Below, piece after piece: positions 42,005-49,800 of a stretch of 64,000 nt of DNA. The DNA is from Litorimonas sp947503715 (lineage in GTDB: Bacteria; Pseudomonadota; Alphaproteobacteria; Caulobacterales; Maricaulaceae), in assembly GCF_050271975.1 (NCBI RefSeq), contig NZ_CP189850.1, forward strand, positions 2,976,001 to 3,040,000, in the 5' to 3' direction. The notes under the pieces were generated by a model. That model made no database searches. It was not told where the DNA came from and saw only the letters and a list, made by a program, of their open reading frames with translations. Both the position numbers and the translations under genes were made by a program. Every line of letters starts with the position of its first letter. Positions within the stretch are counted from its first letter, which is position 1.

Positions 42005-42991
42005 CTATTGCCGTGTGATCGTCGTATCGACCGTGTCGATGACATTCTCGCCCTTGAACGCGTAATAGCGTTGCACCTCATAGCCCTGCTCCCGTAATTC
42101 GTGGAGCAGGCTTTCTTCGCCGAGAAGGTGCGATGTGCCGACGGCGACAAATCCCGTCCCGCTATCTTCCATGAAGCGCGAGAGTTGCGTGGCCCATTTA
42201 CGGTTCCTGTCCCGCAACAACGCGTGGAAGACTTCAGGCGCACGGGCTTTCATCGGAGCGACCAATTCTTCGGTCAGGTAATCCGTGCCGCCCACCGCCC
42301 ATTGTTCGGCAACCGTCACGAGGTCGTCGCCCATTGTGTTGAAATTCTCCAGTGTTTCCGTCAGCAACCGGCCCTGCACAAAATCCGGCAACTCCGCCGA
42401 AGCCGTGATCTGGTCCTCCATCGTCTCCAGATAAATGATATTCTTGCCCAATCGCGCAGCCCGTGATTTCAGCGCTTCATCTGCAGAAAGATCCGCTGAT
42501 AGTCCAGCATTCTGCGCGGCTGCGAAAGTCAAAAACTCCGACGCGAGCCAAGGATACATGGAGTCCAGTGCGGCAATCGTCAGGTTCCCGTTGTTGGCGG
42601 CGGCCTCCATCAGATTGCGTTGGTAATTATCCAGCTCATCCGTCAGTCGCAGACCATCATCACGCAAGCCCAAACTTGTCGTCAGGACCGTCGCCTGAAC
42701 CTGCCCCTCAGGCCCTGTATCGACCTCAAAAAATACCGTTCCAGCCTCTTGAAAAGCCTGCCGCATATCCTCGCGCTGCCAAGACAAATCATCAGGCAGG
42801 AGGTGAACCGTGCCGAACAAGTAAAGCGTTGAGTCGTAATCCTTGGCCACCCAAATCGCCGGACCGTCATTGCGCTCCCGCGCGTCGGCCACGCGGTTTT
42901 CAACACTGCGCGTGGCAAGGGGTGTTTCAGAGGTGTCGTCACATGCCCCCAAAAACAAAAACGGGAGCAGTAAAAAAAATCGGAGTTTCAT
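42005..42991 (-). CDS. TraB/GumN family lipoprotein
   Basis: A 328-residue protein of the TraB/GumN (PF01963) family, some members of which are thought to be metallopeptidases of the Tiki type. It has a lipoprotein signal (MKLRFFLLLPFLFLGAC), so Cys17 is lipidated. Family motifs: YLFGTVHLLP near the start with the conserved His, FFEVDTG, and the late VAVGTSHLLGEESLL. The frame is open back to 43075 but the signal peptide fixes the start at 42991. It is convergent with btuB, the stops being one base apart. Its substrate is unknown. Confidence 0.88.
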   Translation of the reverse strand: MKLRFFLLLPFLFLGACDDTSETPLATRSVENRVADARERNDGPAIWVAKDYDSTLYLFGTVHLLPDDLSWQREDMRQAFQEAGTVFFEVDTGPEGQVQATVLTTSLGLRDDGLRLTDELDNYQRNLMEAAANNGNLTIAALDSMYPWLASEFLTFAAAQNAGLSADLSADEALKSRAARLGKNIIYLETMEDQITASAELPDFVQGRLLTETLENFNTMGDDLVTVAEQWAVGGTDYLTEELVAPMKARAPEVFHALLRDRNRKWATQLSRFMEDSGTGFVAVGTSHLLGEESLLHELREQGYEVQRYYAFKGENVIDTVDTTITRQ

Positions 42992-43071
42992 AAATTCGAT
43001 GTGCGCCCTCTTTTCCAACGTTTCAACCGCTGGACAGCAGGACATGACAGCGCTATGGGAGCGACCGCACA

Positions 43072-43148
<77 letters not shown>

Positions 43149-43207
43149 TTTACCCCTTGTTTTTGTTGAGTTTTTTGAGATAGGCAGACATTGGGAGTTG
43201 TGAAATC

Positions 43208-43654
43208 TTGTCAATTTATGTCGAATATCGCGCAATTTGTTTGTTCCTGTTGGGCATTTTCTGGGCAACTGGACTTTCAGGCTGTCAAAAACCTCTTTCA
43301 GATCACCGCACACCCATCGATCGTGTGGTGGATGGCGACACTGTCTGGGCGGAGGGTGTGAAATATCGGTTGATTGATTTGGACGCCCCGGAACAGCACA
43401 ACAATCCCAGTCACGGTTTCAAATGCGAGGCCGAGCGCATCCACGCCGAGGCCGCCACCGCGCGGGCGAAAGAACTTCTCCTCGATCAACCCATCCGCAT
43501 CCTGACCGAGGGCAAGCCGGACCGTTACGGTCGGACCTTGGCAAAACTGCAATTGCCGGACGGGCGCATCTTTGGCGACGTCTTGATTGCCGAAGGTCTG
43601 GCCGTGCGGTGGACCGGCGAGAAACATGATTGGTGCGCTCACCTGTCTCAATAA
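43208..43654 (+). CDS. Thermonuclease (SNase-like) lipoprotein, TTG start
   Basis: A 148-residue staphylococcal-nuclease-like protein with a lipoprotein signal (lipobox TGLSGC near residue 26). SNase motifs: RVVDGDTVWAEGVKYRLIDL with the calcium Asp and active Arg, DAPE, and DRYGRTLAKL with the second Arg; the ending CAHL is atypical. The start is TTG at 43208, preceded by GGGAG about ten bases upstream; the nearby ATG is in another frame. It sits between the tRNA and the phage terminator on the opposite strand to the phage genes, so it may be a phage cargo gene or a host gene. Confidence 0.82.
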   Translation: MSIYVEYRAICLFLLGIFWATGLSGCQKPLSDHRTPIDRVVDGDTVWAEGVKYRLIDLDAPEQHNNPSHGFKCEAERIHAEAATARAKELLLDQPIRILTEGKPDRYGRTLAKLQLPDGRIFGDVLIAEGLAVRWTGEKHDWCAHLSQ

Positions 43655-43678
43655 AAAAGCCCCGACCGGAGCCGGGGC
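43653..43678 (-). terminator. Terminator of the phage late operon
   Basis: On the minus strand GCCCC...GGGGC with further inner pairing is followed by six T residues (A-run at 43653-43658 on the plus strand). It is 30 bases past the Rz stop. Confidence 0.88.
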
Positions 43679-43707
43679 AGTTGGAGGAAATCTTCCCGCG
43701 CGAGGAT

Positions 43708-44436
43708 TCAACGCGGCGGGTCGGCGGCACTGTCTGCGACACGCGCATCAACCTCCGCAATTCGCACCTGCTCCGCCTGCCATGCGCGCAGATCACTTTC
43801 ATAAGTCGTGGTCACGAAATCCCAGAGGGCGAGATATCTGTTTTCTGTGGCGACGAGGGCGGCGGCGAGATGGGCGGCGCGGCGCTCTGCTCCGCCGAGG
43901 GTGAGCCCGGCTGTGGCAACCAGGGCAGGCTCTCCAACCGGAACAGCCCCTCCGGCGGCGGGGTCGGGCGCGGTCGGTCCGGCGGCATCCGGATGATTTC
44001 GACGGTTTTGGGCAAGGTCCGCGTCGGCTCTGGCGTGCTGGCGCAGGCGGACAGGATCAACACGCTCGCGAGCGGCAGCAGTTTCCAAAATGGGTGTGGC
44101 ATCAATTTCTCCTTGAAGTCTGGCGATGACCGCCGATTGTTGTGACAGTTTCTCTTGCACCTGTGCGATGGCCAGACGCGCGGTCTCTCTTGTCTCCCCC
44201 ACGACACGGTGAAAACGGGCCTCACTTTTGGCCAGATCGGACAGGACCTCCGCGACGCGGATGTCATTGGAGGCGCTCAATTCATTCCAAACCGCCCGCT
44301 CCGCCGCCTGACCGTCGGCAAAGGCGGCGTCTTCAATCCCGGACTTCCAAGACTGGAACCCGAGCCATGCGGCGAGGAGCAGGCCAAAGCCGCCCAACGC
44401 CCCAAAAATCCAAAGCGTGAGTCGTGACCCGATCAT
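43708..44436 (-). CDS. Inner-membrane spanin, Rz-like
   Basis: A 242-residue i-spanin candidate. One N-terminal membrane helix (LTLWIFGALGGFGLLLAAWLG) is followed by a long Ala/Glu/Arg-rich helical part with coiled-coil character and a proline/alanine-rich break near residues 145-165. With the o-spanin it would fuse inner and outer membranes in the last step of lysis. It overlaps the end of the lysin by 4 bases (ATGA), and the o-spanin gene is nested inside it in another frame. Sequence identity to known Rz proteins is low; the call rests on topology and position. Confidence 0.75.
   Translation of the reverse strand: MIGSRLTLWIFGALGGFGLLLAAWLGFQSWKSGIEDAAFADGQAAERAVWNELSASNDIRVAEVLSDLAKSEARFHRVVGETRETARLAIAQVQEKLSQQSAVIARLQGEIDATPILETAAARERVDPVRLRQHARADADLAQNRRNHPDAAGPTAPDPAAGGAVPVGEPALVATAGLTLGGAERRAAHLAAALVATENRYLALWDFVTTTYESDLRAWQAEQVRIAEVDARVADSAADPPR
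43812..44102 (-). CDS. Outer-membrane lipoprotein spanin, Rz1-like, nested in the Rz gene
   Basis: A 96-residue lipoprotein in a different frame wholly within the Rz-like gene. The signal MPHPFWKLLPLASVLILSAC ends in a lipobox with the lipidated cysteine, and the mature part is very proline-rich (RMPPDRPRPTPPPEG), as in Rz1. AGGAG six bases before the ATG, inside the Rz coding sequence, is strong evidence that the frame is translated. A longer open frame back to 44267 is shadow. Confidence 0.85.
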   Translation of the reverse strand: MPHPFWKLLPLASVLILSACASTPEPTRTLPKTVEIIRMPPDRPRPTPPPEGLFRLESLPWLPQPGSPSAEQSAAPPISPPPSSPQKTDISPSGIS

Positions 44437-45647
44437 GGCGTTTCTCCTTTGAACACATCCCAGACATCCGACATCGCGACGAAATCGAAACTCTGGTCCG
44501 GGTCGCGGTCATTGTTCAGGTCCGCCCGCGAGTTCTGCGCCACGACGATGCCAATGGGCACACCGTCCACGGTGAAGGGTGACCCGCTCATCCCGACAAA
44601 GACGGGCTGACAGAGGGCCGATTCCGGCGTGGCGGCATCGACGTCATCCGGACAGGGTTCAATCCGCGCAATCCACGTCGGCATTTCGTAACCGGGGGAG
44701 CCGGACACAGACCGCTTGAAATGCACCGTGGCGCGCCGCTCTGACGGCAGACCGGACCCACCGGGAAAACCGATGACAAAACCCGATTGACCCTCGACAG
44801 GGACAGGCGGGCGGGGCCATGTGGCGGGGATGCGCCCAATCAAACAGGCATCCAAAACCCCCGGAGCGCAATCATATTTTCCGGATGTGAAGGGCGGCAC
44901 GGTGCCCATCTGCGCGTCGCGAACATGGGCCGCCGTCGCGAGGAGGCTGCCCCTCACCTCAAAAAATGTGCCCGGGGCCTGTGTCGTCGGCCCCTCATGA
45001 AACCACCCGCGCACGGCGGGCCGCTGCAGGTAAATCCGTTCATGCGCCCAGCGGTCCCCGTCCCGCGTCCAGCGCTCAATCCGCTCAACGTAAGTCAGGG
45101 TTTCGCGGGCATGACGGCCCGTGACCCGTGATTGGCACGGACGGATCCCCGACCAGTCCCGCGCCCCACCGCAGAGTTTTTGCGCGCGCAGCACATTTCC
45201 GGTGCCGGAATTGTAACTGGCCTGACCGAGTTTCAGGACCTCGACCGGCGGGCGCCCGCGCCGCGACCACGTCTTCATTTTCTGCGCCATGTAAAATGTC
45301 GAATTTCGGATGTTGCGCCGCGCCTCGAACGGGGATGGACGGTCACCGAAACGCCGGTCCAAATCCCCCTGCGTGCCGGGCATGATCTGACCAAAGCCCC
45401 GCGCACCGGCGGGTGAAACCGCCACCGCATCGCAGAGGCTTTCCTGATAAAATTGCGCCGTCATCAGGAAGGGAAAATCGCGCAAACCCTCGGGCCAGAA
45501 CTGCGCAACCTGTTTGTCAATCTCGTCTTGGAACGGACGGCAATCGGCAAAGCGATCAGCGGACGCCGGCGAGAACGACAGCAGTGATGCAAGCAGAAAT
45601 GCCCACGACAAAAATGGCGAAAGCCAGCGGCGATTGTTTGATGACAT
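44433..45647 (-). CDS. Phage lysin: lytic transglycosylase with trypsin-like protease domain
   Basis: A 404-residue secreted protein. A signal peptide ends around residue 30 (SFSPASA). Residues 55-200 are an SLT-type lytic transglycosylase: the catalytic Glu69 (QFYQES) precedes PAGARGFGQIMPGTQGDL, and QASYNSGTGNV follows. The C-terminal half shows a trypsin-like pattern: TAAHV (His241), GFVIGFPGG, and GMSGSPFTVDG (Ser354). The start at 45647 has AAGGA eight bases upstream; the frame open to 45944 is spurious. It overlaps the holin gene by 92 bases. The first domain would cut peptidoglycan; the protease role is inferred from motifs only. Confidence 0.82.
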   Translation of the reverse strand: MSSNNRRWLSPFLSWAFLLASLLSFSPASADRFADCRPFQDEIDKQVAQFWPEGLRDFPFLMTAQFYQESLCDAVAVSPAGARGFGQIMPGTQGDLDRRFGDRPSPFEARRNIRNSTFYMAQKMKTWSRRGRPPVEVLKLGQASYNSGTGNVLRAQKLCGGARDWSGIRPCQSRVTGRHARETLTYVERIERWTRDGDRWAHERIYLQRPAVRGWFHEGPTTQAPGTFFEVRGSLLATAAHVRDAQMGTVPPFTSGKYDCAPGVLDACLIGRIPATWPRPPVPVEGQSGFVIGFPGGSGLPSERRATVHFKRSVSGSPGYEMPTWIARIEPCPDDVDAATPESALCQPVFVGMSGSPFTVDGVPIGIVVAQNSRADLNNDRDPDQSFDFVAMSDVWDVFKGETP

Positions 45648-45894
45648 CGAGAAGTCCTTTCCGGTCCCAGAGACGCAATGTGATGAAGGCGTAAAATCCA
45701 ATGAAGAGCAGGCCGAGATTTCCGGCCGTCGAGAGAATGCGGTCCAGACCCTCGATGAGGAAGAAGCCCGCCGAGCTTTCCGGGCCGAACAGACGCGCCG
45801 CCAAAATGAGGGCGAGAATGCCCAGGATGAGCCAGAACGGCACCGCCCGAAACAGAGTTGCCGCGCGGGAAGGTTTTGAGTTTTGAGGGACCAT
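45556..45894 (-). CDS. Holin-like membrane protein
   Basis: A 112-residue protein with three hydrophobic segments (AVPFWLILGILALILAARL, NLGLLFIGFYAFITLRLW, AFAIFVVGISACITAVVL) and a charged N-terminus, the general build of a class I holin. It lies directly before, and overlaps, the lysin, which is the usual holin-endolysin pairing. No sequence signature assigns it to a named holin family, so the call rests on topology and context. Confidence 0.72.
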   Translation of the reverse strand: MVPQNSKPSRAATLFRAVPFWLILGILALILAARLFGPESSAGFFLIEGLDRILSTAGNLGLLFIGFYAFITLRLWDRKGLLDVIKQSPLAFAIFVVGISACITAVVLAGVR

Positions 45895-45940
45895 GGGATT
45901 TCCTTTTCATGGGTGGTGGAGAGTGGATTGATTTGACGGA

Positions 45941-46528
45941 TCATTTGCCGAGTTCGTCCAGTTTGGCCTTCAATTGCGCGATTTCCGATTCCAATTGCGC
46001 GGTCAGGGCATCCATCTCTTCCTTGATGGCTGCGCGGTCCGACACGCTTTCAAACATGAATTCATTGCGCGCCAACAATTTGTCAGAGGCCTCCTTGGCG
46101 AGGGCGCGGACCTCGACAATCTGTTCCTGCAGATCGACGACTTCCCGCATGGTTTCGGCGCGTGTGATGCGGTCCCTCGTGTTGGCTTCAATCCGGTTGA
46201 GCTGTTTGATTTGTTGCTCATTGCGCAGGCTTTCGACCTCTTGATAAGACGTGAAATCCGCGCGCAGTGTCGCCACATCCCCCGACCATTTGTCAATCGC
46301 CCTGTCCTGGTCTGCCTGTCCCGTGGACTGCCCGTTGAAATAGGCGATGATGCCGGCCCCGACCAAAAACGCGACGATGCCCGCAGCCCATTTGAAAACA
46401 TCCTGGGCCGTCGGGCTTTGACTGGGCTGAACCGGGGCCGCCTGATGTTGCTGAATCGGGGGCATGCGCGCTGCCAATTGCGCGGCAACCTTACCCGCCA
46501 GTTCATCCAATTCATTGGGCGATTTCAT
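45941..46528 (-). CDS. Membrane-anchored coiled-coil phage protein
   Basis: A 195-residue protein with a Pro/Gln-rich N-terminus, one membrane helix (WAAGIVAFLVGAGIIAYF) near residues 50-68, then a long helical coiled coil ending ALTAQLESEIAQLKAKLDEL. The second ATG (46528) is chosen because GGAGG is six bases before it; the first (46531) is too close. It overlaps the preceding small gene by 17 bases. It could be a tail-fibre accessory or a lysis regulator; I do not recognise the family. Confidence 0.65.
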   Translation of the reverse strand: MKSPNELDELAGKVAAQLAARMPPIQQHQAAPVQPSQSPTAQDVFKWAAGIVAFLVGAGIIAYFNGQSTGQADQDRAIDKWSGDVATLRADFTSYQEVESLRNEQQIKQLNRIEANTRDRITRAETMREVVDLQEQIVEVRALAKEASDKLLARNEFMFESVSDRAAIKEEMDALTAQLESEIAQLKAKLDELGK

Positions 46529-46859
46529 CATCTGCCTCCTCGGCTGCGAATTCCGCTTCCAAACGGCGGTTGGCCAGTTCCCGCGCCGCGATGTCCTGCG
46601 CAATCGCAAGGCCGCGATCCGTTGATTTCAGCCAGTTCCCGAACACGGTGCGCTGCAATTTGTTTGGGTTGCCGGGATGGGCGGCCTCGCGGCAAAAGGC
46701 ACGGATCTGCATGAAGATGACGCCGTGTTCCTCAATCAGGGCGAGGACGTCAATCGCGGCCTGCGCCGCACGGGCGGCGTCGAACTCCTGCGATTGGCGG
46801 GCTTCCCAATCGGCATCATTGGCCAAGGCGCGGCGCAGACGTTCAGATGAAGTTGACAT
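46512..46859 (-). CDS. Small phage protein of unknown function
   Basis: A 115-residue soluble, Ala- and Glu-rich, probably all-helical protein (RRALANDADWEARQSQEFDA; AIAQDIAARELANRRLEAEF). It starts directly after the stop of the J-like gene and overlaps the next gene by 17 bases, so it belongs to the late transcript. No family is recognised. Its place after J, where tail-fibre chaperones are common, is the only hint. Confidence 0.6.
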   Translation of the reverse strand: MSTSSERLRRALANDADWEARQSQEFDAARAAQAAIDVLALIEEHGVIFMQIRAFCREAAHPGNPNKLQRTVFGNWLKSTDRGLAIAQDIAARELANRRLEAEFAAEEADDEIAQ

Positions 46860-49800
46860 TTATCCGGACTCCGTTGTGGCGATTGTGGTGCGGCGGGTGA
46901 TGTTGAGAAATCCGGACGGGATAGTTTCCGCGCTTTCGGCTTCCGCATCATAATTCAGGACGGCCATGGTCGGAAAACTGACCGTGTCCGACGTCGTGAC
47001 GAGGAAGTCTTCCTGCACGGTTTGGGTGGACCCCGGCTGCGGGACGAGGTCGTCTTCCGTCACGGTGCGGGTCACGGTCCCGTTTGAGGCGACCTGCGTG
47101 CGGCTGGTCCAGGCATCCCCTGCCGCGCGATGGCGCAGGATGATGCGGGCTTGACCCAATGTGCTGGTCGTCTGGCCCGTTGGTTCCGTGCCCGACGGTT
47201 GCGAGGACGTGCGCGAGGCCGTGATCCGGACGGAGGCCGTCGCCGTTTTCGTGTTGCCATTGGACCCGATGCCGGTTTGCGTGACGATGCCCACATCGGG
47301 AATGGATTGGCTTGTCTCAATCGCCGCTCCACCCAATTTCGCGCCGAACTGCCAGAGCTCCCGATTGACCGTGAAAGCGGCGGTGCCGTTCTCGCGCGTG
47401 CAGGCGGACGGGTCACCGAAATTCGGGCCTTCCCAGCGGATCAAATCATTGTTGGCCCCGAACCCGTTGCCGCGAATGACCACGGTCTCACCGTCCGGAC
47501 TTTCCGAGATGAAAGGAATTTCCGCCGTGAAGGCATTGCCCGTCGCGACGAAACCCTTCCCATTGGCGCCTCGAAACGCAAAGGCATCCGCCTCGTTCAC
47601 GATCACATTGAACTCGTCCCCATTTTCCTTGAACGCCCCGATCGTCACGACCGCCGTGTTCGCGTCCCCCGTCGACGCCGCCGTGCGGATGATGGCGCGG
47701 CCAACCTGCCCGGCGGCATTGGCCTCGGCGAGGGCGAGCGTGTCATCAACGACCTCGGCCAGATCTTCGGTCAGGGTTAACTGCTCCGCCTCGATCAGGC
47801 CCACGCGGGAATTGACCGCATCCAATCCCGCCTGCTCCGTCCCCGGCGAATAAGGCGGCAAGGTCGTTTGCCCGTCTGGGAGGTAACAGACGAAAATATT
47901 CCCGAATTCCAGAAACGGCACAGATGTTGGAGAGGACGCCGCCCCGATGCGGACAAACACATCCACCGTCACGGTCCCGACGGGAACAACATCAATCCGA
48001 CCGACCCGCAAATAATCGGTCCGCGCCACCTTATCCGTCGTGATGACTTCCGGCAAAATGGCGCGTTGCTGAACCGACCCGCCCGCGGCATTTCGAAAGA
48101 CCAGACGCAGATCGGCACTGTTCGCGCCGCTGCGCGCCCCGATTGCCGCGAAACCGATGCGGCGTCCCACCTCAACATCCAGCGTTTCCAGCAGGGCGAA
48201 TGCGGTTCCGCTTGCGCCTGTCGGACGGGTCCCCCGCGCCAACGGGGCGGCATCCGGCGTGTTCGCCGGTTGGAAGAATGAGAATGTGATGTCGCCTTGG
48301 TTTTCAGGCAAGGTTTTCGGCGTCGTGTTGTCAAGCAGGTTTGGTGCAAAAGTCCCCGTCGCAATGATGCCGGACGTGCGGTTAAATCCAAATTCCAGAC
48401 GCTCTTCCAGCGTCCCCTGCGCCAGACCCGTTCCGTCATCAAATTCGGTCAGGATCAGATCGGCCGCCGTCTTCAACCGCGCATCCAGATCGGCATCATT
48501 GAGTTTTTCATCAAACTCTTGCAAAAATGTTGCAACACCCCGCCCGCCAACATTGCGAACATCTTCCGCCGTGAAGGTGGCCGGGACCGTGACCGATGCG
48601 GTCGGGCGGTCCGCTTCCGGTGTTTCCGATCCGCGATGATCGACCCACGCCACCCGCACCTGCACGACCATGCCGGGCGGCAGGCCTGTCAGGGTTTTGA
48701 CAGGATTGGTCGCGGGGGCCGTGGTCGGCGCTGACCAGGGCAGTCCCGCAGGCTGCACCGCGCGCCATTCGATCAACAGGCGGTCAAGAAAGGCCGGGTC
48801 CCCGTCTGTCACGGCCACATCGACAACGCCGAATTGCGCTGTGTTCGAACCGCCCTCAACCCGCGGGGTGAGGATCAGGTTTTGCGGCGCAAGGTCAAGT
48901 GTGGCCGCGGCAATGTCCTGAACCTGCAGGGGAGCCGACACCGTCCCGTCCACGCCGACGGCAAAGACGCGAACATCGCGGGATTCGGACGGACGGTCAG
49001 GCGGCAAGGTCAGGCTGCGTTGATCCGCCGACAAATCGGGCAAGGCCGTCCAGAGGACCGCTTCACCCCCCGATGTTCCGCCGGGCGGGGTCAGGCGCGT
49101 CTGGGCGCGGAAACCCGCAACGGACGGTTCCCGTGCGGCAGGCACGTCGAAACTGACCGTCAGGCCCTCCACGCCGGTTGTCACCCCGATCAGTTCGGGT
49201 GTGGGAACGCTGTCCCAGACAGGCCCGATGCGCGGCGTGTGGGCAGGCGGCGGCGTCCGGGTCAAACGCTCAGGCAGGTAAGCGACGAGTTCGACATCAA
49301 TCTGACGCGGCCCGGCGGGGACGATATTTTTGACGAGACCTTCAAACGTGTCCTCACCCGCAATGCCAATCGTGACCAGATCCCCTTCTTTCAGATCCAC
49401 ACCCTCCGGCAGGCTTTCGGACAGCGTGACAACATCCGTTTCCGCCGCGGGATTGATCAGGGTCAGCAGCCCTTCCGCCTCGATGGACCCTGTGCCGTCA
49501 CTGTGGTCAACAACCCGCCGGAACCGCATCACGTAATCGAAACCCGCAGAAAACGGGATGGGCGTGTCGAGGGTCAGGGTTGGCCCGGCAACGGTCGTCA
49601 CGCGCGCGGACCCTGCGACACTGTTCAAAATCGGGTGTTGCAGGCGAACGAACTGGCCGAGCGACATTGTCGTGCCCTCGACATCCATTTCAAAATTCAC
49701 AACCGTCGTCAGCAGCCGCGCATCATTGAGATAAAGTTCGCCCAGTTCGAAAACCTTGTCGGGTGTGGTCGTGCCGGGGGTCGTGATTTCCTGAAATTCA

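Noticed and set aside
43659..43678. Terminator for the nuclease gene on the plus strand
   Set aside because: The stem is followed by AGTTGGAGG on the plus strand, with no T-run; the T-run is only on the minus strand.
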